DNA of 52,179 bases from an uncultured bacterium (lineage in GTDB: Bacteria; Bacillota; Clostridia; Lachnospirales; Lachnospiraceae), in NCBI GenBank assembly GCA_947063875.1, contig CAMSTY010000021.1, positions 1-52,179 of the forward strand, written 5' to 3'. Position numbers and translations under genes: made by a program. Below are positions 1 to 7,268 of this stretch, one piece after another (the first letter of the stretch is position 1; the number at the start of each line of letters is the position of its first letter). Below the pieces are notes generated by a model. The model saw only the letters and a list, made by a program, of their open reading frames with translations, ran no database searches and was not told the DNA's origin.

Positions 1-4
1 GGAG

Positions 5-1213
5 ATGGAAAAAGGAATTGAAGGAGAGGAAAGGGGACAAATGGATGTGGCTGGGCAGTGGGATATTGACCGGCAGATTGAAGACAGCCGTCTGAATAAG
101 CTGCTGGATTGTTTTGTGGCGGACAAGCTGGGGAGAGCGGGGGTTTATGTACGGCTGAAGACCGGGTTTGAGCAGCTGGACCGGCTGCTGGGTGGAGGGA
201 TTGCGCCTGGAATTACGGTGTTGGGGGCGATCTCGAACCTGGGGAAATCCACATGGGTCTTGCAGATTGCCCAGAATGTGGCGAAGAATGGGACGCCGGT
301 TCTTTATGTCTCTCTGGAGATGCCGAAAATCCGGATTGTGGCAAAGGCCATTAGCCGTCAGATTTTTGTGGAGGCAGGGAAGGACAGGGAGAAAGGGATG
401 GAGGCGGATCAGCTGTTAAATGCCGGTTATATGGCCAGGCTTGACGGCGGGCAGAAAAAGAGGCTGGAGTCGGCGCAGAGGCAGGTAGAGAGGGAGACGG
501 AGCATCTGCACATTATTGTGAATCCGGCTATTGCCCGTTCGGCTCAGACCATTTGTGAATTTACCGGGCAGTTTATGAAAAGGATGGGGAAAACCCCTCT
601 GGTGATTGTGGATTATCTGCAGATTCTTGCTGGGGAGACGAGGCGGTATGGGATGGATAGCAGGCAGGCGGTGGAGGAGAGCATCCGCTGGCTGTCGGGA
701 TTTGCCAATGAGAATAATGTGCCGGTTATCCTGATCAGTTCCCTGAACCGCAGCAGCTATGGAAGGCCGATCCGTTTTGAGGCTTTTAAGGAAACCGGAT
801 GTATTGAGTATTCGGCGGATGTGGTGCTGGGCATGCAGCTGAGCGCGGCAAACCAGGTCAAGGGGGAGAAGGAGGTTTTTGACCTGGAAAGGGAGAAGAG
901 CAAATCCCCTCGGGATATTGAGATTGTTGTGCTGAAACAGCGTTATGGGAAAAGCGGCGCTGACGCCAGGGTTGCTTTTGACTATTATGCAGAATACGAT
1001 TATTTTGAGGAGCGGGAGACGAGCGGGGGCAGTGCGGCCGGGAAATCCATGGACAAAAGAACCGGGGCCGGCAGAAACGGAGCCGGAAGAAAGGGAAAAC
1101 AGAACGAGGAAGAAGATGCACAGCGGGAGGCCGGGAAGGACAAGAAAAAATCCGGGGTGGAACAGGACTTCTTTGAGAAATATGCTCATTTGCAGGTGAA
1201 GGAGCGTTCGTGA
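5..1213 (+). CDS. DnaB-like replicative helicase of a mobile element
   Basis: The protein is an ATP-driven DNA helicase core of the DnaB/RecA-like type. A Walker A motif GAISNLGKST lies at residues 74-83 and a Walker B block (VIVDYLQIL) near residue 200, followed by the SSLNRS segment usual in DnaB C-terminal domains. The N-terminal DnaB domain that binds primase is absent; only about 50 residues precede the ATPase core. The last 60 residues are a basic, low-complexity tail. The reading frame is open to the left edge of the window, so the true start may lie outside it; inside the window ATG at 41, behind AAGGAGAGG at 21-29, is a better start than ATG at 5. It is followed after 16 bases by a probable replication initiator, which suggests a replication module of a plasmid or integrative conjugative element. 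The family is confident; the element type is inferred. Confidence 0.8.
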   Translation: MEKGIEGEERGQMDVAGQWDIDRQIEDSRLNKLLDCFVADKLGRAGVYVRLKTGFEQLDRLLGGGIAPGITVLGAISNLGKSTWVLQIAQNVAKNGTPVLYVSLEMPKIRIVAKAISRQIFVEAGKDREKGMEADQLLNAGYMARLDGGQKKRLESAQRQVERETEHLHIIVNPAIARSAQTICEFTGQFMKRMGKTPLVIVDYLQILAGETRRYGMDSRQAVEESIRWLSGFANENNVPVILISSLNRSSYGRPIRFEAFKETGCIEYSADVVLGMQLSAANQVKGEKEVFDLEREKSKSPRDIEIVVLKQRYGKSGADARVAFDYYAEYDYFEERETSGGSAAGKSMDKRTGAGRNGAGRKGKQNEEEDAQREAGKDKKKSGVEQDFFEKYAHLQVKERS

Positions 1214-1229
1214 CGGAGGTGAAGAAAGC

Positions 1230-2201
1230 TTGGAAGAGGTAAGCATCAAGGAAAATGCGGCAAAAGAGAGCGGGGGAAGGACAGAGAGAATCGAATGGCT
1301 GTATATGAATAATACCAAGATTGCCAATCAGATCCGGAAGTCTGGCCAGATTCAGAAGTATGAGGATCTGGATCAGACCTTGAATAAGGTAAATGTGGGG
1401 AGGCAGGGAGGCGAGACGGTAAACGTCTGGTATGTGATCAGCCAGAAGCTTTCGGTTTTCGATTGTATGGTAGCGGATATGATCTATAGCATCAGCATGG
1501 GGCCGGATTGGGATCTGATAGAGAGAACGTTTACCCTGAAGCAGATTTTGCGTCTCTTGTATGGCAATCCGGAGCAGGTGCTGACGCCGGCCAGGAAAAG
1601 GGAACTGGAGGAAAGCGTGGAACGTCTGTGCAGTACCCAGCTGGATATCAATTGTTCGGAAGAACTGGCTCAGAGGAATATTCGGCGTTCGGATGGCGGA
1701 TGGATTCGGGGGGCGTTTCTTGCCGCGGTCCCGGCGGGAAGATGCCGCTATCGGATGCTGGAGGTGGAATGCTGCATGCCTTTGTATGAATATGCCGGCG
1801 AGGTAAACCGGCAGTTTATTTCTTTTGATGCCAGGTGCCTGAATCTGAAGTCTCGGAATGGCGGAGAAAAACTGCCAAATACCCGGGAGGTGATGATGAT
1901 TAAGCATTATCTGATCCGCCGGATTGAACTGATGCGCAATTCCAAAAATAATTTTAAGGCAAATGAGATTGTCTATATGCGCAGGGGGACTTCGGATACG
2001 GGAATGGCAGGAATGCTGCCGGAGATAGGAATTGATTTTTCCGACTGCAGTTCGGATGCAGCCAGAAGGCATAAGCGTCAGCGGATTCATCGGATAGTAG
2101 GGCAGATTTTGGAGATTTACCGGTCCATGGAATACATTAGTGGGTATGAGCCGAAAACGGATAAAAAGGGGATGGAGACGGGGTATCGGATGATGGTGTG
2201 A
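1230..2201 (+). CDS. Putative plasmid/ICE replication initiator-like protein
   Basis: This 323-residue soluble protein uses a TTG start placed 8 bases after a strong GGAGGTGA site at 1215-1222. An alternative ATG at 1305 lacks such a site. I do not recognise it with certainty. The segment at residues 65-135 (hydrophobic helix, then FTLKQILRLLYGN, then a helix and SVERLCSTQLDI) has the rhythm of winged-helix domains found in replication initiators of Gram-positive plasmids and ICEs. The C-terminal third is basic. It follows the DnaB-like helicase directly and precedes an AT-rich region rich in palindromes and repeats, which would suit an origin next to its initiator. It could equally be a structural DNA-binding protein of the element. 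Confidence 0.5.
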   Translation: MEEVSIKENAAKESGGRTERIEWLYMNNTKIANQIRKSGQIQKYEDLDQTLNKVNVGRQGGETVNVWYVISQKLSVFDCMVADMIYSISMGPDWDLIERTFTLKQILRLLYGNPEQVLTPARKRELEESVERLCSTQLDINCSEELAQRNIRRSDGGWIRGAFLAAVPAGRCRYRMLEVECCMPLYEYAGEVNRQFISFDARCLNLKSRNGGEKLPNTREVMMIKHYLIRRIELMRNSKNNFKANEIVYMRRGTSDTGMAGMLPEIGIDFSDCSSDAARRHKRQRIHRIVGQILEIYRSMEYISGYEPKTDKKGMETGYRMMV

Positions 2202-2337
2202 TAAATTAGTGGTGCAAAGTCAAAAAAGAAAAATCAATCCATTATAAATAAAAATAAATTTATATAAATAATATTTTGATCATAGAAAAGCAAAAATCAA
2301 TCTGGAATATACAGTGGTTTTTGCTTTTTTCTTTTTG

Positions 2338-2366
2338 AAAAAATCCTTTATTTACAAGGATTTTTT
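2338..2366 (+). terminator. Probable Rho-independent terminator after the initiator gene
   Basis: A perfect 11-base inverted repeat, AAAAAATCCTT at 2338-2348 and AAGGATTTTTT at 2356-2366, encloses a 7-base loop and ends in six T residues. It lies 137 bases after the stop of the putative initiator gene and may end the helicase-initiator transcript. The stem is AT-rich, so efficiency is uncertain. Confidence 0.5.
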
Positions 2367-2437
2367 GGGTGCTTTTTGATTGGATTTATCAGTTTTTATC
2401 TTTTTAATAAGTTATATATAAGTAAAAAGTAAGATAA

Positions 2438-2496
2438 AAGCTAAGAAAAAGGACACCATCCGGTGTCCCGAAAGAAATTGCGAAGAGACTTAGCTT
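2438..2496. repeat. Nested palindrome (stem within stem)
   Basis: An outer perfect repeat AAGCTAAG (2438-2445) and CTTAGCTT (2489-2496) encloses an inner perfect hairpin GGACACC (2451-2457), loop ATCC, GGTGTCC (2462-2468). The nested design suggests a structured RNA or a single-strand DNA recognition element of the mobile element. Confidence 0.45.
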
Positions 2497-2760
2497 GAAA
2501 ACCTAAAAATTAAAAAATCTTTCAAACATTGAAAAATATGCTTATAACGTTAATCCTCCGGAATATAAGGGATAGGGGGGAAAGGCGGAAGTTAAAACTG
2601 AATGAAGAATCAAAATCACAAATCAGAAATCAAAACTACAGGAATCAAAAGCAGGAGTCAAAACCAGAAAAAAACCAGAAAAAAAGGGACACCACAGGTG
2701 CCCCCAATAGAAACATAAAGAAGATAATATTCTTAGAAGTAAACAAAATGAACAAAAAGT

Positions 2761-3000
2761 AAAGCACAGCCTCCGTTGTGCCAGAAGTTCTTATGAAAAT
2801 AAAAATAAAAAACAAAAAAACAAAGCACAGCCTCCGCTGTGCCGGAAGCCTTTATGAAGAGAAAAATGAAAAATAAAAGCAAAAAACAAAGCACAGCCTT
2901 CGCTGTGCCGGAAGCCTTTATGAAAAGAAAGATGAAAAATAAAAGCAAAAAGCAAAGCACAGCCTTCGCTGTGCCGGAAGTTCCTGTGAAAAGAAACTAA
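2761..3000. repeat. Four tandem 61-66 base units, each with a GC-rich hairpin
   Basis: Copies begin at 2761, 2822, 2888 and 2954, giving spacings of 61, 66 and 66 bases. Each begins AAAGCACAGCC and contains a hairpin with arms GCACAGC and GCTGTGC (GTTGTGC in copy 1), then GCCGGAAG (GCCAGAAG in copy 1) and an A-rich tail. The loop alternates between CTCC/CTTC-like tetraloops, so the stem is conserved while the loop and tail vary. The array ends 44 bases before a small membrane-protein gene. Candidate roles are iterons, a single-strand origin or an array of structured RNA elements. Confidence 0.65.
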
Positions 3001-3043
3001 AATACTAAAAAACAAAATATAAAAAATAAAGGAGAAAAACACT

Positions 3044-3346
3044 ATGATGAATTACATTACCAACATGAACGCTAACTTAACAATGGCCTATATCGTTTTC
3101 GGCATCCTTGCTATAAGTTCAAGTATTGTCATGTCTTTTAAAGCCTGGCAGACGCTGACAATAGGGGAATGGTGCTTGGCAGGGGATGGCGAACCTGACA
3201 GTGAAGAGATAAGCTTTCAGACTTTTTGCTATGAGATGTTTAAGGAACCTGCCTTGCGTTTCATCAGTGGTGTGAGAAGTCTGCTGAAGTCATTACATCC
3301 GGTCAGGACAGCCGCAGCAGTAACCGCGGTTTCTGCGATTTCATAA
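3044..3346 (+). CDS. Small single-pass membrane protein, unknown
   Basis: The 100-residue product starts at ATG 3044 behind AAAGGAG at about 3029-3035. One clear hydrophobic segment lies at residues 14-32 (YIVFGILAISSSIVMSF), followed by a charged middle and a basic amphipathic C-terminus ending in an alanine-rich tail. I recognise no family. It follows the tandem hairpin array and begins the row of small genes leading to the ClpP and coupling-protein genes, so it is probably an accessory gene of the element. Confidence 0.55.
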   Translation: MMNYITNMNANLTMAYIVFGILAISSSIVMSFKAWQTLTIGEWCLAGDGEPDSEEISFQTFCYEMFKEPALRFISGVRSLLKSLHPVRTAAAVTAVSAIS

Positions 3347-3643
3347 AAGAGTGGCACGGAGTATTTCCGTGCCGGGAGCAATTTGGCAACCGAGATTCCA
3401 AAAAGGAGTCTATAATCTGCAGCGGATGGGCAAATAGGGACGGAAGGAGCGGCTGCAACGTAGGGCAGAGGCTTTCAAGCGTATTTGCTGTAGGGAGTCC
3501 GTGAGCAGACATAGAAAAGGGGGATTCGCATCGTAATGCGGATTCTCCTCTCTGAAGAAGTTTCATCGCCACAGGCGATTTTAACCAGGTTTTCTGTAAA
3601 AGGACAGAAAATCTCATCAATAAAATACGAAAAGGAGAACATT
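3347..3643 (+). other. Intergenic leader with several perfect hairpins
   Basis: This stretch of about 300 bases has no supported gene. It contains three short perfect hairpins: GGCACGGA/TCCGTGCC (3353-3373), ATCGCC/GGCGAT (3565-3579) and TTTTCTGT/ACAGAAAA (3590-3611), the last ending 18 bases before the ribosome site of the next gene. None is followed by a T run, so they look like leader or processing structures rather than terminators. Confidence 0.4.
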
Positions 3644-3910
3644 ATGTTCAGAGAAAACATCAAAATTATGGCAACCGTAAATGAGAAGAAGGGTAAAAAG
3701 CAGCTGAATTATTATGTGGTAAAACCGGATGGCTCAAAGGAATATCTGATGACGAGGCCTTATATCCGAAAATGCTATGACATGTGCAAAAGCGGCATCC
3801 GCTATAACGACCTGACAAAGATCAGGAGCAGAAACAAAGGTGAGATGCTGCTGGTAGCGTGTATGAAGCGGATGGACGATTATCTCCGGGATGAGTATGA
3901 CGCTGCTTAA
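3644..3910 (+). CDS. Small basic hypothetical protein of the mobile element
   Basis: The 88-residue product starts at ATG 3644, 7 bases after AAAAGGAG; a longer in-frame start at 3536 has no ribosome site and would include two hairpins. It is basic (KEKKGKKQ-like segments) with a central YYVVKPDGSKEYLMTRP stretch that reads like small beta-strands. I recognise no family. It is closely followed by another small gene, which suggests one transcript through the coupling-protein gene. Confidence 0.55.
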   Translation: MFRENIKIMATVNEKKGKKQLNYYVVKPDGSKEYLMTRPYIRKCYDMCKSGIRYNDLTKIRSRNKGEMLLVACMKRMDDYLRDEYDAA

Positions 3911-3945
3911 AATGAAAAGAAAAGATAAAGAAAGGAATCACTATC

Positions 3946-4251
3946 ATGAGAAAACGAACATTAAAAGAAATTATGGAAATGTCAAAACATCAGGACGCAC
4001 AAAGTATTGCAAAGATTATGGCGGATTTATATGAGGTCCCGGTAAAACAGCTGTACAAGCCCGATTACCGGGCATCCTCCGGACAGCCGAAAAACATATT
4101 GGCTGATTTAAAGATTCCTGGTTTTTGCGACAGTGTTCTGAATCTGGGTGAGATTGCGTATCTGATAAAGACATATCGTGAAAATAAAGTGGAAAGTATT
4201 TGCAGCGATACTGCGCTGCTTAGGATTGCCCAGCTGGGATATTGGTATTAG
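3946..4251 (+). CDS. Hypothetical protein of the mobile element
   Basis: This 101-residue soluble protein starts at ATG 3946 behind AAAGGAA. It is probably mostly helical, with no signal, cysteine cluster or motif that I recognise. It sits 35 bases after the preceding small gene and 51 bases before the next, in line with one operon. Confidence 0.5.
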   Translation: MRKRTLKEIMEMSKHQDAQSIAKIMADLYEVPVKQLYKPDYRASSGQPKNILADLKIPGFCDSVLNLGEIAYLIKTYRENKVESICSDTALLRIAQLGYWY

Positions 4252-4302
4252 AGCGTGTGTGCTGTCCGGATATGCGCCAGACAGTGCAAAAGAAAGGAGA
4301 TC

Positions 4303-4761
4303 ATGAATATGGAAAAACAGAACAAATCAGCACGAAGCCGCCGAAGAAGCATTCGGGAATGGATCGGGGATTCCAATAAAGATTACGGTGAAATACAAAG
4401 GCGGTTTTTGAAAGTTCCGCTTAATGATTATTGCCGTTATCTGGAGATGATTTTCCGTGACGGGAGAGGGCAGGAGATCTATGAGGAAATTCAGGAATAT
4501 ACAGGCATTGACGGTGACACCGATATGAACCATGTCCTTCGTACGTTGGTCAATGTCTGCACCAATACCTCGAAATACGGGGATGCTTCTGGCAGGATAC
4601 ATATGTATAGCTGGGGGATTCGGACAATTTATGATTTGCTTATTGCGCCTTTTCCCTATCAGCCGATGGCGGAGCAGGTGGACAAGATAGGGATTCTGGC
4701 GAAAATCAGTCAGGCGGAAGAAGATCAGAACTTATTATCATCAAATAAAAAAGGAGAATGA
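4303..4761 (+). CDS. Hypothetical protein of the mobile element
   Basis: The start chosen is ATG 4303, just after AAAGGAG at 4293-4299; an in-frame start at 4255 has no ribosome site. The 152-residue product has a basic N-terminus (ARSRRRSIREW) and an acidic C-terminal tail, and is probably helical. I recognise no family. The ClpP-like gene begins 3 bases after its stop, so the two are almost certainly co-translated. Confidence 0.5.
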   Translation: MNMEKQNKSARSRRRSIREWIGDSNKDYGEIQRRFLKVPLNDYCRYLEMIFRDGRGQEIYEEIQEYTGIDGDTDMNHVLRTLVNVCTNTSKYGDASGRIHMYSWGIRTIYDLLIAPFPYQPMAEQVDKIGILAKISQAEEDQNLLSSNKKGE

Positions 4762-4764
4762 ATT

Positions 4765-5349
4765 ATGGGAAAAGAACCATTTATTCTGAAAGAAACTTCA
4801 AGGGGAATCCAGTCTGTGGCGATTGAGGATGAGCTGCTGGGGAAGCGCCAGATGTTTATAACCGATGAAATCAATGCTCAGACATCCAACTATCTGATTA
4901 AGCAGCTGATGTTTCTGGAGCAGGAGGATTCGGGGAAGGAAATTACCGTGTACATCAATAGTCCGGGCGGAGAGGTAGTCAGCGGTCTGGCTGTCTATGA
5001 TTATATGAACCTGATGACATCCCCGATTCGCACCGTATGTATCGGAACGGCAGCCAGTATGGGGGCGATTCTCTTCCTGGCAGGCGAAAAACGGGAAATG
5101 CTTCCGCATACGAAGGTGATGATTCACGACCCCAGTTTCCAGTGTGGTTTTGCAGGAGCCAAGCCTTTGGAGATTCAGAAGCAGGTGGATTCTCTGATGG
5201 AGACCAGAAAGATTCTTTGTGAAATCATTTCGGAACGCACAGGGAAGCCTGTAAAGGAAGTATACAAGAAAACGAAGTATGACTCATTTTTCAGCGCGAA
5301 AGAAGCAGTGGGATTCGGACTGGCGACTGGGATTATCAGCAAATTGTAG
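4765..5349 (+). CDS. ClpP-like serine protease carried on the mobile element
   Basis: This is a proteolytic subunit of the Clp family, a self-compartmentalising serine protease that normally works with an AAA+ unfoldase such as ClpX or ClpC. The 194-residue length matches ClpP. The full triad is visible: Ser98 in GTAASMGA, His121 in VMIHDPS and Asp173 in TKYDSFF, spaced as in housekeeping ClpP. The SPGGEVVSGLAVYDYM segment is also typical. The start at ATG 4765 follows AAGGAG. It lies between small element genes and a coupling ATPase rather than beside clpX or tig, so it is an accessory paralog. It may process element proteins or counter host factors; no dedicated unfoldase lies nearby, so it would have to borrow a host partner or act alone. 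Confidence 0.85.
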   Translation: MGKEPFILKETSRGIQSVAIEDELLGKRQMFITDEINAQTSNYLIKQLMFLEQEDSGKEITVYINSPGGEVVSGLAVYDYMNLMTSPIRTVCIGTAASMGAILFLAGEKREMLPHTKVMIHDPSFQCGFAGAKPLEIQKQVDSLMETRKILCEIISERTGKPVKEVYKKTKYDSFFSAKEAVGFGLATGIISKL

Positions 5350-5494
5350 AGAACTGGCAAATACCTTGATATTAGTAAACAGCCAGGAATCCGCAGATGG
5401 AAAAACCATAAGGATTTCTGGCTGAAAAGTAAAAGAATAAATAGCCAAGAGAAACAAAGTGAAAAGAAATGAGAAGATCAGAGGGAGCAAAAAT

Positions 5495-6772
5495 ATGGAA
5501 AATAAGACTAGGATTTTAGCCAAAAATGTAGAAGTGTCCAATGATACAAGAAAAACGAGATTAAACAACAATGACGTGATTATCGGGCCCTCCGGCGCGG
5601 GAAAGACCAGCGGCTATGTGATTCCCAATATTAATCAGCATTATGGAAGCATGATTATTGCCGATACCAAGGGGGATCTGGCCAGGAGGATGGAACTGTC
5701 CCTGAAGGAAGCGGGATATCAGGTGCAGACGTTGGATTTTGTCAATCAGAAGAATTCCTGCAGCTATAACCCGCTGGCATATATCAGCAGGGACAGATGG
5801 GGGGTTCATTATAATCAAAAGGAGCTGATATCCATGGTCAATCTTCTGGTGCCCAGGATGGACAAGGATGAGCCTTTTTGGGAGGAAAGCGCAAAGACGG
5901 TGTTGGTAAGCCTTATAGCATTTGTTCTGGAGGCCCTTCCGGAGGAGGAGCAGCACCTGGGCAGTGTGGTGGAACTGTTCCGGATAGTTGGTACAGATAA
6001 GGGAGAAAATATTTTCGGGCAATGGGAGCAGGAATGTCCGGACAGCTTCGCCGTGAAGAAGTATAAAATGTACAGACAGCTGTATCAGGCAGAGCGGACC
6101 TGGAGCTGTGTGCGCCAGTTTGCGGCACAGGCGTTGGATGCGTTTGACTATGAGGATTCCAGGCACATCTTTTGTCATAATTCTACGATATCCTTTGAGA
6201 AAATGGGGAAGGAAAAGCATGTGCTGTTTGTCAATGTCAGCGACACGGACCGCTCCTTTGACCGTATTGTCAACCTCTTTTACAGCCAGGCGCTTCAGGC
6301 TTTGTGCAAGGCTGCGGATAAAAGCCAGGACAGCCGCCTTCCGGTTCCGGTGCGTATTATTATGGATGACTTTGCGACAAATGTATGTATTCCTCATTTT
6401 GACAAAATCATGTCTGTGATTCGTTCCCGTGAAATATCGGTCAGCATTATTCTTCAGAATCTTGCTCAGCTGAATTCCATGTATTCGGAGGCAGAGGCAA
6501 ACACGATTATCAACAATTGCGACCATATGCTTTATCTGGGCGGTCAGGATTTGAAGACGGCAGAATATATCAGTGCCAGAGCCAACCGGACGGTAGATTC
6601 CATATTGGGGATGGGACTGGAGCAGGCATATCTGTTTGTCCGGGGAGAACGGCCGAAGCTGGTGGAGAAGGTGAATCCCTTTGAGAAGGAGGCTTCTTCG
6701 GAGGAGGGGGATTTTGGAAAGTGGGGGATTTTGGAAGACGATTTTGGAGTTGAGGAACTGCCGTTTTCGTGA
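5495..6772 (+). CDS. VirD4/TraG-type conjugation coupling ATPase, no membrane anchor
   Basis: Coupling proteins pump relaxase-bound DNA into a type IV secretion channel. Walker A GPSGAGKT is at residues 31-38, followed by a TKGDLARRME segment typical of VirD4/TraG, and Walker B (RIIMDDFATN) lies near residue 288. The SIILQNLAQLNSMY segment is also typical. Start ATG 5495 follows GAGGGAG; an in-frame start at 5459 adds only 12 residues. Most family members carry N-terminal membrane helices and are about 600 residues; this one is 425 residues and starts almost at the Walker A, so it is either a soluble form or an N-terminally shortened copy. It is the last gene of the element in this window. 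Confidence 0.85.
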   Translation: MENKTRILAKNVEVSNDTRKTRLNNNDVIIGPSGAGKTSGYVIPNINQHYGSMIIADTKGDLARRMELSLKEAGYQVQTLDFVNQKNSCSYNPLAYISRDRWGVHYNQKELISMVNLLVPRMDKDEPFWEESAKTVLVSLIAFVLEALPEEEQHLGSVVELFRIVGTDKGENIFGQWEQECPDSFAVKKYKMYRQLYQAERTWSCVRQFAAQALDAFDYEDSRHIFCHNSTISFEKMGKEKHVLFVNVSDTDRSFDRIVNLFYSQALQALCKAADKSQDSRLPVPVRIIMDDFATNVCIPHFDKIMSVIRSREISVSIILQNLAQLNSMYSEAEANTIINNCDHMLYLGGQDLKTAEYISARANRTVDSILGMGLEQAYLFVRGERPKLVEKVNPFEKEASSEEGDFGKWGILEDDFGVEELPFS

Positions 6773-6809
6773 TGGCGCGGGAATCCGATGCGGCTGCCGG
6801 AATTTTTCC

Positions 6810-6838
6810 TTGACAAAAACAGTTTAAGATGGTATAGT
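6810..6838 (+). promoter_or_regulatory. Promoter of the tryptophan operon leader
   Basis: A perfect -35 box TTGACA (6810-6815) and a near-consensus -10 box TATAGT (6833-6838) are separated by exactly 17 bases. The start of transcription would be near 6845, at the 5' end of the T-box leader. Confidence 0.85.
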
Positions 6839-6844
6839 GAGAAA

Positions 6845-7193
6845 AATTTAATACAATAAACCGTTGAAGCGGAGATAACGGCAATAATGCCTTTACAGAG
6901 AGCCTGTGTTGCTGAGATTCAGGTGAGAAACAAGTTGTCAAATGGACCGCTGAGGGTGCAGTCAAATGTGAAAATCGAAGGAATCCGGACGATCCGGCGG
7001 ACTGACTGTTTTTACAGAGTATTCTGCAACGTGTGGGCATACGTCAGTTGCCGGGGATATGTTGGTATCCTGCTAAGGGCATGGGTTTATTAGGAGTACC
7101 CATGAATGCAAGGTGGCACCGCGGATGGTTTCTATGATTTCTATTCGTCCTTGACAGAGTGTATTGGTTATATTCTGTCAGGGGCGTTTTTTT
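6845..7193 (+). ncRNA. T-box leader, tryptophan-specific
   Basis: This leader RNA senses uncharged tRNA and controls transcription readthrough. The T-box core AAGGTGGCACCGCGG lies at 7110-7124. The specifier codon is read as TGG (Trp) at 6943-6945, in the usual context before ACCGCTGAGGG. The variable T-box base at 7117 is C, which pairs with the G73 discriminator of bacterial tRNA-Trp, an independent sign of tryptophan specificity. The terminator stem is 7146-7158 with 7174-7186, followed by seven T residues at 7187-7193. The leader is intact although the operon behind it is largely deleted. Confidence 0.9.
7146..7193 (+). terminator. Terminator of the Trp T-box leader
   Basis: A stem formed by CGTCCTTGACAGA and TCTGTCAGGGGCG (with two weak or wobble positions) is followed by seven T residues. 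This is the attenuator that uncharged tRNA-Trp would prevent from forming. Confidence 0.85.
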
Positions 7194-7268
7194 ATTTCCA
7201 TGAATCATGAGCCGGATTCTGGTTTCCCTGGCAGAAAGACGGCAAAAGGAACATAGGAGGTAGGAAAA

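Larger units (their letters stand above)
2202..3043. other. 842-base AT-rich region with palindromes and tandem repeats
   Basis: No convincing gene lies here. From left to right it holds an 11-base inverted repeat (AAAAGCAAAAA at 2286-2296 with its partner at 2318-2328), a terminator-like hairpin at 2338-2366, a nested palindrome at 2438-2496, four loosely spaced ATCAAAA/GTCAAAA boxes at 2609, 2629, 2644 and 2657, a GGGACACC/GGTGCCCC hairpin at 2686-2704 and four tandem hairpin units at 2761-3000. The density of structure next to a probable initiator gene suggests a replication or transfer origin, but this is inference. Confidence 0.5.

Noticed and set aside
858-2090. 410-codon minus-strand frame opposite the helicase and initiator genes
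   Set aside because: Shadow of two well-supported plus-strand genes, with no family motif and no ribosome site.
2529-2762. 77-codon open frame on the plus strand in the AT-rich gap
   Set aside because: Low-complexity Lys/Asn/Gln content, no ribosome site, and it runs through the iteron-like boxes and a hairpin.
2761-3000. Tandem repeats considered as a CRISPR array
   Set aside because: Units are contiguous, the variable parts are A-rich and similar to each other, and no cas gene is present.
2733-3042. Two minus-strand frames rich in Phe and Leu across the tandem repeats
   Set aside because: They are translations of the A-rich repeat units; the repeated peptide is a by-product of the DNA repeat and there is no start signal.
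5561-6526. 321-codon minus-strand frame opposite the coupling ATPase gene
   Set aside because: Lies wholly inside the VirD4/TraG gene, whose motifs are clear.
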